A stretch of DNA of 14,499 nt from Ulvibacter sp047614245. GTDB lineage: Bacteria > Bacteroidota > Bacteroidia > Flavobacteriales > Flavobacteriaceae. This document shows positions 1-6,974 of this stretch, one piece after another (position 1 is the first letter of the stretch; each line of letters begins with the position of its first letter). The notes under the pieces are model-generated. The model did no database searches. It saw only the letters and a program-made list of their open reading frames with translations, and was not told the DNA's origin. Location: assembly GCA_047614245.1 (NCBI GenBank), contig JBLHIC010000064.1, positions 1 to 14,499 on the forward strand, given 5' to 3'. Both the position numbers and the translations under genes were made by a program.

Positions 1-488
1 TTTGGGTAAACGGTGATATTCAGTTTGTCTTTTTCAGCAACATCGAGCACATAATTCTTTAAAACAAGATGTGGATACCACGGTCCGATTGTAGCTAAAG
101 TCTGTTGCCCATTGGTTTCGTTTGAAACAAAAGCTTGGAAAGATTTGCCAATTTCAAAAAATTGAAAAAACTCGATTTCAAAATTTACATGAGCCTGCTC
201 ACTACAGGTATTATTTGTGCTTTCAAAACTAAGCATCTCCAATCTATTGGTAGCAGTGTCAAAAGTCATGGTGCCAGAAAACGTATTACACGCCGCTTCA
301 CCGTTAAAGCTCAATGTTTCACTAATGGTTAAGGTCGGATTTATTCGCGGAGAAATATTTTGGACCACTACTGTATTCAAATCATTAAATACTTCTCGAA
401 GATACCAAGTTTTATATAATTCAGGGTCCTGAGCAAAACTTTGAAACCCATAAAAAAGACTAATAAAAAGGAATAGTATGTTTTTCAT
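1..488 (-). CDS. Secreted META/HslJ-like domain protein with the start of a T9SS sorting tail (3' end outside window)
   Basis: Read on the minus strand from ATG at 488, the frame stays open to the window edge (162 codons), so the C-terminus is missing. Residues 1-19 form a signal peptide (MKNILFLF... ending SFA, then Q20). The mature part resembles META/HslJ domains: W28 near the start, a PTLTI strand, then the FNGEAACNTFSG block (about 61-72) with C67, and a second cysteine at C95 that could pair with it. The last visible residues, LNITVYP followed by AA, match the start of a type A T9SS sorting domain, so the protein is probably exported and then secreted or surface-anchored. A box TATCTTTA (513-520 on the complement) is one base from the -7 consensus. 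HslJ homologues are linked to envelope stress or novobiocin resistance, but no specific role is claimed here. Confidence 0.75.
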   Translation of the reverse strand, partial: MKNILFLFISLFYGFQSFAQDPELYKTWYLREVFNDLNTVVVQNISPRINPTLTISETLSFNGEAACNTFSGTMTFDTATNRLEMLSFESTNNTCSEQAHVNFEIEFFQFFEIGKSFQAFVSNETNGQQTLATIGPWYPHLVLKNYVLDVAEKDKLNITVYP

Positions 489-552
489 CTTGATGAATTT
501 ATGGGAGTTCTCTAAAGATATAAAATATAACGAACATTGTGCTGAGGTAAGG

Positions 553-614
553 CTTAAGACTGATATTAGAAGAAAGACCGCTGCGCTCTTAGATTGGAGA
601 CAAGGGATATTAGA
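553..614. repeat. Purine-rich low-complexity intergenic repeat (TTAGA/GATATTAGA units)
   Basis: The 210-bp gap between the two minus-strand genes holds repetitive purine-rich sequence. GATATTAGA occurs exactly twice (562-570 and 606-614). Further TTAGA/AAGAC units flank a GC-richer core ACCGCTGCGCT at about 577-587, which is imperfectly self-complementary. There is no open reading frame and no T-tract. From memory, similar GACCGCTGCGCTCTTAGA-like spacers recur between genes in flavobacterial genomes, but only the local repetition is visible here. Confidence 0.45.
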
Positions 615-698
615 CTACAGGAATACTGCGGACATTAAATTTCATGTTGATTTTTAATTTTGCATCTAACCAATCTACTTGTCTGATTCTTGTGCAGA

Positions 699-2132
699 TT
701 AGTCCTTTATAAATTTCTGAATACTGCTGCTTTCAGAGGAAAAAATCTCGATAAAGTAAAGACCTTCAGCTAGATTAGAGACGTCGATAGATTGGTTGTT
801 GTTTTCAAATGCTTGAATCTTTTGTCCGCTAATTGAATACACGGCTATCTTTTCGATTGTAATGCCGTCCGAAGCTATAAAAAGTTCATTAGAGACAGGA
901 TTTGGATGAATAGAAAAATCAGCATCATTTTCTAAATCACTAACTCCCAAAAGACCATCCTTTACTAAAAAGAAGCCCCCTGTATAATTTGGGTCGGTAT
1001 ATGTTAGGGCAGAAATTAAAATGTTTCCACTATCAAAATAAGGATATACGCTCCACGATCCATTAAATCCGGCATTGTCATTTGGGGGATAAACATCAAA
1101 AAACCCAGTTTCTACTGCTGCGCCATTATCAATATTAGAAATATCTATTACCCTTAAACCAGCGGCATAGTTTGCTAAATAATAGTTGTCTCCTTTCACG
1201 TAGCCGTTGTGATCTGTGGCGGAAGAGTCTCCATAATACTCAAATGATTGTACAGGGTTATCCAAGTCTGATATATCAAAAATGATAGTTCTACTGTTCA
1301 AGCCGAGATTAATCTCATCTGCCTCATCTCCCATAATTAAATACTTGTGATCTTCAGTAAGCCAACCTTGATGTGAATGCTCACTATTTGTAAAATTAAA
1401 ATCAGTAATAGCCACGGGATTAGATTTATTGGTTACATCAATTATCCAGATATCTTCATCATAACCATTAAAGCTAAATGCAAGTTCTCTTCCTGTGTAG
1501 TCTGTGTCTGGCCCCTGATAATTAACGATCTGAGCGTCGTGGGTGTAAACACCAGTAAATCCGCCGGCTGCAACTGGATTGAGTGGGTCTTGTATATCTA
1601 TAAAATGAAGCCCCCCTCCAAAGGTATTCGTCCTAAGTGCATATGCATATCCTGTTTCCTCATTAATAGCAAGGTTATGGGCATTTGAAAATTCGGTATA
1701 ATTAGCATCTGCAGTAAAAGTAGCAGGAGGGTTTGCAACATTTCGCAACTGTGTTAAATCGAAAATTTGCATCCCGTGATTGTTTGCCTCACTTACAATA
1801 AATGCATAGTTATTATACGTTTTTATATCCCTAGCTAAGTTTGTGCCAGAGGCTGAGGGGAGTTTCCCTAAGTAAATGGGATTGGTTGGATTAGAAATGT
1901 CTATAAATGCAGTGCCATTGTCCAAGCCCACAATGGCATATTCTTTATTATCTAATGGATCGGTCCAGCCCCAGGTATCGTTGGCATTAGTTGCTCCCAT
2001 GTCTGTAAAAGGTATTTGCGACTGTAATCCAAATCCACTACATGGATAATTTCCGGCATAACCATTAACACAAGGTGTTTGTCCATATGAAAATGTCACG
2101 AACAATAACAGGAGGATAATCGGGTTTTTCAT
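699..2132 (-). CDS. Choice-of-anchor B family (LVIVD-repeat) protein with T9SS type A sorting domain
   Basis: A 477-residue exported protein. Residues 1-17 are a signal peptide (MKNPIILLLLFVTFSYG). The body carries several diverged LVIVD-type units with a FIDISNPTNP-like core: about 74-91 (AFIDISNPTNPIYLG), 174-192 (HFIDIQDPLNPV), 227-245 (WIIDVTNKSNPV), 282-299 (IIFDISDLDNPV) and 325-335 (LRVIDIS). This pattern suggests a beta-propeller-like fold. Residues about 398-477 (FSIHPNPVSNELFI... to EGLYFIEI) form a T9SS sorting domain, so the product should cross the outer membrane and be released or attached to the surface. The tryptophan- and histidine-rich stretches (GWTDP, NAHNLAIN, HSHQGWLTEDHKY) are typical of this family. 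Its substrate is unknown; adhesion or binding is a guess. It faces the HupE gene divergently. Confidence 0.85.
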   Translation of the reverse strand: MKNPIILLLLFVTFSYGQTPCVNGYAGNYPCSGFGLQSQIPFTDMGATNANDTWGWTDPLDNKEYAIVGLDNGTAFIDISNPTNPIYLGKLPSASGTNLARDIKTYNNYAFIVSEANNHGMQIFDLTQLRNVANPPATFTADANYTEFSNAHNLAINEETGYAYALRTNTFGGGLHFIDIQDPLNPVAAGGFTGVYTHDAQIVNYQGPDTDYTGRELAFSFNGYDEDIWIIDVTNKSNPVAITDFNFTNSEHSHQGWLTEDHKYLIMGDEADEINLGLNSRTIIFDISDLDNPVQSFEYYGDSSATDHNGYVKGDNYYLANYAAGLRVIDISNIDNGAAVETGFFDVYPPNDNAGFNGSWSVYPYFDSGNILISALTYTDPNYTGGFFLVKDGLLGVSDLENDADFSIHPNPVSNELFIASDGITIEKIAVYSISGQKIQAFENNNQSIDVSNLAEGLYFIEIFSSESSSIQKFIKD

Positions 2133-2440
2133 GATCTTTTGATTTACTGTGGTAATGAATTTTACAAATTACTAATTTAGCGAGTCATTAACGTCTTTAT
2201 TAAATAAAAAGCTGCCGCGATAAAATGTTTTTTAGATTGAACAATTAATCGCTATTTCTTCTTTGATGTGACTTACCACTTAAGTTAAAAACCAAGTTTA
2301 AAAATTCTAGGCCAAGACCGTTAGCATAATTTTAAAGATTAAACAAAGTGCTAATGGCATTAGTTCTATATAAACGAGGTTATAGCGAGTGCTGACGAAA
2401 ATATGTACCTTTGGTAAAACCTTGAAAAAATATTCCCCCA
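2133..2440. other. Divergent intergenic region without a gene
   Basis: These 308 bp separate the minus-strand choice-of-anchor B gene from the plus-strand HupE gene and contain no convincing ORF. On the minus strand TAATTTG (complement of 2165-2171), about 33 nt before the start codon, is one base short of the TAnnTTTG box. On the plus strand TACCTTTG at 2406-2413 fits well. The middle is plain AT-rich sequence with no repeat or hairpin I could support. Confidence 0.5.
2406..2413 (+). promoter_or_regulatory. Bacteroidota -7 box (TACCTTTG) for the HupE gene
   Basis: TACCTTTG matches the TAnnTTTG consensus of the Bacteroidota primary sigma factor. Transcription would begin near 2417, giving a leader of about 24 nt before ATG 2441. 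No good TTTG -33 element lies 19-21 nt upstream, so this rests on one box and its position. Confidence 0.5.
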
Positions 2441-3019
2441 ATGTCAGACCTTTGGCTCTACTTTAAACTTGGCTTTGAGCATGTCCTCGATTCGAAAGCC
2501 TATGACCACATTCTATTCTTAATAGCCTTATCTGCGACCTACACCTTCGTGTCTTGGAAACGCTTGCTAGTCCTAGTATCGCTATTTACAGTTGGACATT
2601 CAACGTCCTTGCTATTAGATAATTATGATGTTGTGAGTGTATCGTCAAGGCTTATCGAGTTTTTAATTCCGCTTTCCATTCTCATCGCTGCGTTCTATAA
2701 TTTGTATGCGGCAACGAGGCAAAAAACGGACAAGAAGGTGGGAGTCATATTTTTAATTACTGTTTTCTTCGGATTGATACACGGCTTCGGATTTGCAGCT
2801 TATTATAAGATGATTAATATAGACGGCGGAATTCTACCCTTACTCGAATTTGCTATGGGAGTGGAGACCTCTCAAGTTATCATCGTTATCATCGTCTTAG
2901 TGGTTGCATTTATCTTTCAGTCTTTATTTCGCGTGAATAAAAGAGATTGGATTTTGGTAGTATCTTCTGTTGTCATTGGATTTGTATTCCCAATGCTTAT
3001 AAAGAATTGGATTTTCTAG
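2441..3019 (+). CDS. HupE/UreJ-family membrane protein
   Basis: A 192-residue polytopic inner-membrane protein of the HupE/UreJ family, some members of which are nickel or cobalt permeases tied to hydrogenase or urease. Family landmarks are visible: GFEHVLDSKAYDHILFL at 11-27 (H14, D22, H23), TVGHSTSLLL at 50-59 (H53), the E73-containing helix FLIPLSILIAAF, and FFGLIHGFGFA at 109-119 (H114). The conserved histidines and acids sit in or next to membrane helices and would suit metal coordination. About six helices are expected, and the short C-terminus ends at KNWIF. No hydrogenase, urease or metalloenzyme gene is in view, so the substrate cannot be inferred from context. The gene stands alone: the next gene has its own strong promoter 100 nt downstream. 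Confidence 0.8.
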   Translation: MSDLWLYFKLGFEHVLDSKAYDHILFLIALSATYTFVSWKRLLVLVSLFTVGHSTSLLLDNYDVVSVSSRLIEFLIPLSILIAAFYNLYAATRQKTDKKVGVIFLITVFFGLIHGFGFAAYYKMINIDGGILPLLEFAMGVETSQVIIVIIVLVVAFIFQSLFRVNKRDWILVVSSVVIGFVFPMLIKNWIF

Positions 3020-3079
3020 CTTTTCAAATAAAGACAGCACTTACTTACAAGGCTTTTGGAAATAGTTAACACAACTTAT

Positions 3080-3110
3080 TTTGCTAGCTTGTAACTTCCT
3101 GTTAATTTTG
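3080..3110 (+). promoter_or_regulatory. Strong Bacteroidota promoter TTTG-N19-TAATTTTG
   Basis: TTTG at 3080-3083 and TAATTTTG at 3103-3110 are separated by exactly 19 nt, which is the full Bacteroidota housekeeping consensus. Transcription should begin near 3114, only about 12 nt before ATG 3126. It probably drives the dCMP deaminase and the S41 protease together. Confidence 0.75.
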
Positions 3111-3125
3111 CTTTAAATAACTTGA

Positions 3126-3560
3126 ATGGATCCTAATCACAAAAAACAAACCCAGTACGATGTCGCATATTTGAGGATGGCTAAAGAGTGGAGTAAACTA
3201 TCGTATTGCGACAGGCGGCAGGTAGGGGCTTTAATTGTTAAGGATAAGATGATTATAAGTGATGGGTATAACGGAACACCATCTGGGTTTGAGAATATTT
3301 GTGAAGATGATGAAGGCTATACAAAATGGTATGTTTTACACGCGGAAGCTAATGCAATTCTAAAAGTAGCCTCATCAACACAATCGTGTAAGGGTGCGAC
3401 ATTGTATATTACGATGTCACCTTGTAAGCAGTGTAGTAAGTTAATTCATCAGGCAGGAATAACTAGATTGGTTTATAATGAGCAGTATAAAGATGACTCG
3501 GGAGTTCGGTTTTTAGAGAAAGCCGGGGTGAAAGTTTCGTATATTAAGGAACTAAATTAG
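3126..3560 (+). CDS. Deoxycytidylate (dCMP) deaminase
   Basis: A 144-residue zinc-dependent cytidine-deaminase-fold enzyme that converts dCMP to dUMP, feeding thymidylate synthesis in the cytosol. The zinc site is complete: H72-A-E74 (HAEANAIL, with E74 the proton shuttle) and PCKQC with C100 and C103. Upstream, the ALIVKDKMIISDGYNGTPSG block (35-54) is the typical dCMP deaminase substrate region, and C28-D29-R30-R31 precedes it as in this family. Length is normal. The start at 3126 is supported by the consensus promoter just upstream. The S41 protease gene begins 2 nt after the stop, so the two are almost surely cotranscribed. The ribonucleotide reductase genes 4 kb further on belong to the same dNTP pathway but are separated by unrelated genes. 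ComEB-type competence proteins are the close relatives. Confidence 0.93.
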   Translation: MDPNHKKQTQYDVAYLRMAKEWSKLSYCDRRQVGALIVKDKMIISDGYNGTPSGFENICEDDEGYTKWYVLHAEANAILKVASSTQSCKGATLYITMSPCKQCSKLIHQAGITRLVYNEQYKDDSGVRFLEKAGVKVSYIKELN

Positions 3561-3562
3561 AA

Positions 3563-5158
3563 ATGAAACTTCAGAAAAAACACATCCCTCTTTTAATTGG
3601 TTTGGCAGTGGCCATGGGAATTTTCATTGGGACTAAGTTAAATTTTAACGATACTACTGAGAGAATTTTCGCTACCAATTCTAAAAAAGACAAATTAAAT
3701 CGACTGATTGACTATATAGACTATGAATACGTCGATACCGTGAATACTGATAGTATTGTAGATATCACAGTAAACGGGATTCTTGAAAACTTGGATCCGC
3801 ATTCGGTTTATATACCTGCAGAGGACTATGAAGAAAATGCCAATGATATGCGCGGTAATTTTGTTGGGATTGGGATAAGCTTCTATCCTTATAAAGATTC
3901 AATCGCTGTAATTCGTTCTATAAAAGGAGGACCTGCAGCCAAGGCCGGGATCAAAGGCGGAGATCGAATTTTATATGCCGATACTACAAAATTATTTGGC
4001 GCGTCTGTCCACAGAGACAGCATAACAAATCATCTTAAGGGTGCTATAAATTCGAAAGTGAAGCTAAGTGTTTTTAGGAAAGGAGAGAAGGAGTTGCTCG
4101 AGTTTGAAGTAAAGCGAAAGAGGGTCCCCATTGTAAGCGTTGATGCTTCCTATAAATTAACAGATGAATTAGGGTATATTAAGTTAAATCGCTTCGCCGA
4201 AACTACCTATAAAGAATTTCAAAAAGCATTAGAACAACTTATTGATGAAGGAATTACGGGGCTTGTTTTAGATTTACGGGACAATCCCGGAGGTTATATT
4301 TCTACCGCCGAGCGAATAGCAGATGAATTCTTAGAAGACGATAAGCTTTTGCTTATCACCAAGAATAAAAATGGGGATGAAAATAAATCCTACGCGAGTA
4401 GTCGTGGGGCTTTTGAAGAAGGAGAATTGTATGTGTTAATTAATGAAAATTCTGCTTCGGCAAGTGAAATCGTAGCTGGTGCACTGCAGGACAATGATAA
4501 AGGAATCATCATAGGAAGAAGATCCTTTGGGAAAGGATTGGTGCAGCGGGAGATGTCTTTAGGTGATGGGAGTGCTGTAAGACTCACTATTGCACGTTAC
4601 TACACGCCAACTGGCCGCTCCATTCAAAAACCCTACGGAAATGGACGTGATGCATACTATGAGGATTATGAGAAAAGATACAGAAATGGGGAATTGCTTA
4701 CTGCCGATAGTATTCATGTAGAAGATTCACTACGATTTGTTACCCCTCTTGGCAAGGTTGTTTATGGGGGAGGGGGAATTATTCCGGATATATTTGTGCC
4801 AAAAGATACGAGTGTAGAGAATCAAGCCTTGCAGTTTGTATCTCGAAGTGGTTTTATGAATCACTTTATCTTCGAGTTTTTGGAAAAAAATAGATCTTGG
4901 TATAAAGAGCTAACGTTTAAGGACTTTTTAAGTGATTATGTTGTGGAAGACTCCTTGACGCTGGAATTTATAAAGTATGCCAAGCTAAATGAAGCAAGTA
5001 TTGATTTAAGCAATTATTCCGAAGCCTTAAAGAAAGCTTTAAAAGCAAATATTGGGCAGCAGATTTTTGGCTCTAATGCCTTCGAATTTATCTTAAATCA
5101 GGACGATCCCATGCTTCTAAAAGTGCTGGAATTAGAGTCTCAATTAATTGTTGACTAA
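3563..5158 (+). CDS. S41-family carboxy-terminal processing protease (CtpA/Prc-like)
   Basis: A 531-residue periplasmic serine protease. Residues 8-24 are a signal anchor (IPLLIGLAVAMGIFIG), followed by a helical segment with the LDPHSVYIP motif (77-85). A PDZ domain spans about 98-175 (FVGIGISF, then GGPAAKAGIKGGDRIL), and the S41 core runs to about 385. The catalytic dyad is visible: S299 in ENSASASEI and K324 in SFGKGLVQ, 25 residues apart as in E. coli Prc, with Q328 four further on. GLVLDLRDNPGG at 233-244 is the conserved strand-turn. The roughly 145-residue C-terminal tail past the core is normal for Bacteroidota homologues. Likely roles are trimming of C-termini or envelope quality control; the substrate is unknown. 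It shares the dCMP deaminase promoter, an odd pairing of cytosolic and periplasmic functions. Confidence 0.93.
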   Translation: MKLQKKHIPLLIGLAVAMGIFIGTKLNFNDTTERIFATNSKKDKLNRLIDYIDYEYVDTVNTDSIVDITVNGILENLDPHSVYIPAEDYEENANDMRGNFVGIGISFYPYKDSIAVIRSIKGGPAAKAGIKGGDRILYADTTKLFGASVHRDSITNHLKGAINSKVKLSVFRKGEKELLEFEVKRKRVPIVSVDASYKLTDELGYIKLNRFAETTYKEFQKALEQLIDEGITGLVLDLRDNPGGYISTAERIADEFLEDDKLLLITKNKNGDENKSYASSRGAFEEGELYVLINENSASASEIVAGALQDNDKGIIIGRRSFGKGLVQREMSLGDGSAVRLTIARYYTPTGRSIQKPYGNGRDAYYEDYEKRYRNGELLTADSIHVEDSLRFVTPLGKVVYGGGGIIPDIFVPKDTSVENQALQFVSRSGFMNHFIFEFLEKNRSWYKELTFKDFLSDYVVEDSLTLEFIKYAKLNEASIDLSNYSEALKKALKANIGQQIFGSNAFEFILNQDDPMLLKVLELESQLIVD

Positions 5159-5210
5159 GGTCTCAGTTTAGGATTTTCAGTATTTCTAAAAAATTAAATC
5201 CTTTCGGTTT

Positions 5211-5256
5211 TTACCACGAATACACGAATACACAAATAAACGAATACTCGTGGTAA
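5211..5256. repeat. Palindromic element enclosing an 8-bp tandem repeat, between convergent genes
   Basis: Perfect 9-bp inverted arms, TTACCACGA (5211-5219) and TCGTGGTAA (5248-5256), bracket an array of four 8-bp units starting at 5216: ACGAATAC, ACGAATAC, ACAAATAA, ACGAATAC. It lies between the 3' ends of the plus-strand S41 gene and the minus-strand small membrane-protein gene. There is no T-run directly after either arm, so it is not a classical terminator, though it may act as a transcript-end structure. A weak pairing AGGATTT/AAATCCT (5170-5176 with 5196-5202), followed by TTCGGTTTTT, lies just upstream and may be the S41 terminator. Confidence 0.6.
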
Positions 5257-5290
5257 TCAATTTATGTTGCACTTTTCAATGTAGATTGGC

Positions 5291-5488
5291 TTAGCGTTTC
5301 TGCTTAGACTTAATTTTAAGCGACGTCTGTAGAATAAGAAGCAGTATAATTACGCAAGCTGCAGCCAAGACTCCAATAGCAGCGATTAAACTATCACCTT
5401 CAAATAAGGCGTCGGAATTCAACTGGGTTATATTAAATACGCATAATCCAACAGCAATTGCAATAAGTGTATAAACGAATATTTTCAT
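5291..5488 (-). CDS. Small two-helix membrane protein downstream of MarC
   Basis: A 65-residue protein I cannot assign to a family. It has two hydrophobic segments, about 4-21 (FVYTLIAIAVGLCVFNIT) and 34-55 (LIAAIGVLAAACVIILLLIL), joined by a short polar acidic loop (QLNSDALFEGDS). The basic tail KIKSKQKR suggests that both ends face the cytoplasm. The ATG at 488 codon-start position 5488 lies 28 nt after the marC stop on the same strand, so it is probably in the same transcript, with a small hairpin between them. Codon use and composition look like the neighbours'. No catalytic or binding residues stand out. It may be an accessory to MarC or simply a transcriptional neighbour. Confidence 0.7.
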   Translation of the reverse strand: MKIFVYTLIAIAVGLCVFNITQLNSDALFEGDSLIAAIGVLAAACVIILLLILQTSLKIKSKQKR

Positions 5489-5496
5489 GGCGAATT

Positions 5497-5510
5497 CCCA
5501 CTAAGGTGGG
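5497..5510. other. Short perfect hairpin between marC-type gene and small membrane-protein gene
   Basis: CCCAC-TAAG-GTGGG forms a 5-bp GC-rich stem with a 4-nt loop. It begins 6 nt after the marC-type stop codon and ends 8 nt before the next start, reading on the minus strand. On that strand no T-run follows, so it is not a full terminator. It could stabilise the upstream message, tune translation of the downstream gene, or be fortuitous. Confidence 0.45.
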
Positions 5511-5516
5511 TCTATT

Positions 5517-6098
5517 TTAATTAAACAATTCTTGGATATTGGAGGTGAATAATTTCACGGCAATTGCCAATAATATCACTCCAAATACTTTTTGAATCAC
5601 AGCAATCCCATTCTGCCCTAAAAACCTTTGCAGCCGCGCTGAGGTTTTAAGGACGATGTAAACGACAATCACATTGACTATAATGGCAATTATAATATTT
5701 TCGATTGAATACACAGCTCTTAGTGATAAAAGTGTTGTTAAACTACCGGGTCCGGCCAGCATAGGAAAGGCCAACGGAAATATAGTGGCAAGATCGGGGT
5801 TGGTATCTCCCTCTTTAAATAAGGTGATGCCCAAGATCATTTCCAACGCAATAAAGAAGAGTATAAAAGCCCCGGCGACAGCAAATTCATTTACGTTAAT
5901 CCCAATAAGGTTTAATATGCTTTCACCTAAAAAAAGAAAGATGATCATAACCACAGCTGCAATGATGGATGCCTTTCCGGATTTAATATGACCGGCTTTT
6001 TTACGTAAAGAAAGGACGATTGGAATATTACCAACAATATCTATCACGGCAAAAAGTACCATCGTGGCAGTAAATATTTCTTTAATGTTAAAATTCAT
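5517..6098 (-). CDS. MarC-family (UPF0056/NAAT) integral membrane protein
   Basis: A 193-residue inner-membrane protein with about six helices (roughly 8-28, 43-63, 69-90, 105-125, 133-151 and 169-188). Family signatures are VLFAVIDIVGNIPIVLSL (14-31), GAFILFFIALEMILGI (76-91, with the conserved E86) and PLAFPMLAGPGSLTTLLSL (108-126). The length is typical. MarC proteins were once linked to multiple antibiotic resistance, but that role is not supported, and transport of amino acids or other small solutes is only suggested by some archaeal relatives. A consensus TAATTTTG -7 box lies 21 nt upstream of the start. The gene is divergent from the DUF3109 gene and is followed at 28 nt by the 65-residue membrane protein. 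Confidence 0.9.
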   Translation of the reverse strand: MNFNIKEIFTATMVLFAVIDIVGNIPIVLSLRKKAGHIKSGKASIIAAVVMIIFLFLGESILNLIGINVNEFAVAGAFILFFIALEMILGITLFKEGDTNPDLATIFPLAFPMLAGPGSLTTLLSLRAVYSIENIIIAIIVNVIVVYIVLKTSARLQRFLGQNGIAVIQKVFGVILLAIAVKLFTSNIQELFN

Positions 6099-6118
6099 AA
6101 TGCTTCGAATTCAGGCTG

Positions 6119-6126
6119 CAAAATTA
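6119..6126 (-). promoter_or_regulatory. Bacteroidota -7 box (TAATTTTG) for the MarC gene
   Basis: The complement of 6119-6126 reads TAATTTTG, an exact TAnnTTTG match. The predicted start of transcription, near 6115, leaves a leader of about 17 nt before the ATG at 6098. The -33 element is weak. Confidence 0.55.
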
Positions 6127-6207
6127 GGTATTAAAGCGATATCTTTTCTATAAAAGTATAGATTTAATTAACCCTTGTTTTCTTCGGAATGGCACTCTAA
6201 AACATCC

Positions 6208-6215
6208 TATCTTTG
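6208..6215 (+). promoter_or_regulatory. -7 box (TATCTTTG) immediately before the DUF3109 start
   Basis: TATCTTTG is an exact TAnnTTTG match ending only 4 nt before ATG 6220. Transcription from it would begin at or within a base or two of the start codon, implying a leaderless or nearly leaderless message. It also argues against the upstream in-frame ATG at 6175, which would lie upstream of this promoter. Confidence 0.5.
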
Positions 6216-6219
6216 CCAA

Positions 6220-6783
6220 ATGTTTCAACTTGGGAAAACGATTGTTTCTGAAGATATTATAGAGAAAGATTTTGTGTGCAACTTAGGCGCATGCAAAGGC
6301 GAATGTTGTATCTCAGGAGAAGCTGGAGCCCCTGTGAGCAAGGAAGAAACGGAAATTCTTGAATCTATATATCTAAAGGTAAAACCTTTTCTTAGACCTG
6401 AAGGAATAGCATCCATTGAATCGCAAGGCACTTATATTAGGACCGATTTGGATGAGTTGGAAACTCCATTAGTTAATGGAAAAGAATGCGCTTATGTAAC
6501 TTTTTCAGAAAATGGAACTGCAGGCTGCGGAATTGAAGAGGCATTTAATGCCGGCGTAATTGATTTTAAGAAACCTATTTCCTGTCATTTATATCCCGTT
6601 AGAGTTCAAGATTACAGTGAGTTTGCTGCTGTGAATTATCACAAATGGCCAATTTGTGACGATGCCTGCACCCTTGGAGCATCCTTAAAAGTTCCCGTCT
6701 ACAAATTTGTTAAAGAAGCGCTTATTCGAAAGTTTGGTGAGTATTGGTATGCCGAGTTGGAAAAAGTAGCTGAAAAGATGTAA
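6220..6783 (+). CDS. DUF3109-family cysteine-rich protein (putative metal-binding)
   Basis: A 187-residue cytosolic protein when started at ATG 6220 (MFQLGKTIVSEDII). An ATG at 6175 would add 15 residues (MFSSEWHSKT...) that look unlike the family and lie upstream of the promoter box, so I reject it. The N-terminal cluster FVCNLGACKGECCISGEAGA holds C20, C25, C29 and C30. Other cysteines are C90 (KECAY), C103 (AGCGI), C122 followed by H123 (SCHLYPVR), C146 and C150 (ICDDAC). The CxxxCC cluster plus the later CHLYPVR and CDDAC motifs is the DUF3109 / YkgJ-like pattern, proposed to chelate zinc or iron. No enzymatic activity is established. There are no membrane segments. It is divergent from the MarC gene and is followed by a small ORF remnant and a strong terminator. 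Confidence 0.85.
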   Translation: MFQLGKTIVSEDIIEKDFVCNLGACKGECCISGEAGAPVSKEETEILESIYLKVKPFLRPEGIASIESQGTYIRTDLDELETPLVNGKECAYVTFSENGTAGCGIEEAFNAGVIDFKKPISCHLYPVRVQDYSEFAAVNYHKWPICDDACTLGASLKVPVYKFVKEALIRKFGEYWYAELEKVAEKM

Positions 6784-6856
6784 AGGTGACAGTGCAGCCT
6801 TAATTAGATAAAAGTTCTGGCCGATAATTATAGAGGATAGTATTTCTTACCATTGA

Positions 6857-6964
6857 AAGGCAATAAGTTATATAAAAACTACAGTTACAAATATAGATCT
6901 TGACGAAACTTCGAAGACGATTGACGAATTAGATTGCGAAGATGTGGGGTGGCAAAATTATTGA
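6857..6964 (+). pseudogene. Short orphan reading frame or gene remnant without a standard start codon
   Basis: An open frame of 35 codons runs from just after a stop at 6854-6856 to TGA at 6962-6964. From 6872 it reads IKTTVTNIDLDETSKTID, then ELDCEDVGWQNY and stop. The composition looks protein-like: acidic, with one cysteine and an aromatic C-terminus. No ATG, GTG or TTG is in frame; ATA at 6872 sits where a start (MKTTVTNI-like) would be expected. A strong terminator begins 11 nt after the stop, as for a real gene end. It may be the decayed 3' end of a gene, a small protein with a mutated or unusual start, or chance. I recognise no family. Confidence 0.35.
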
Positions 6965-6974
6965 CTCTAATTAG

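Noticed and set aside
135..432. Two plus-strand ORFs in the first 450 bases
   Set aside because: They are antisense to the minus-strand META-domain gene, which has a signal peptide and family motifs.
661..698. Terminator after the choice-of-anchor B gene
   Set aside because: Only a 5-bp AATCT/AGATT pairing with a long loop and no adjacent T-run on the right strand.
5216..5247. CRISPR-like repeats
   Set aside because: The units are 8 bp with no spacers, and there are no cas genes.
6175..6219. Upstream ATG for the DUF3109 gene
   Set aside because: It lies upstream of the best promoter box, and the residues it adds look unlike the family N-terminus.
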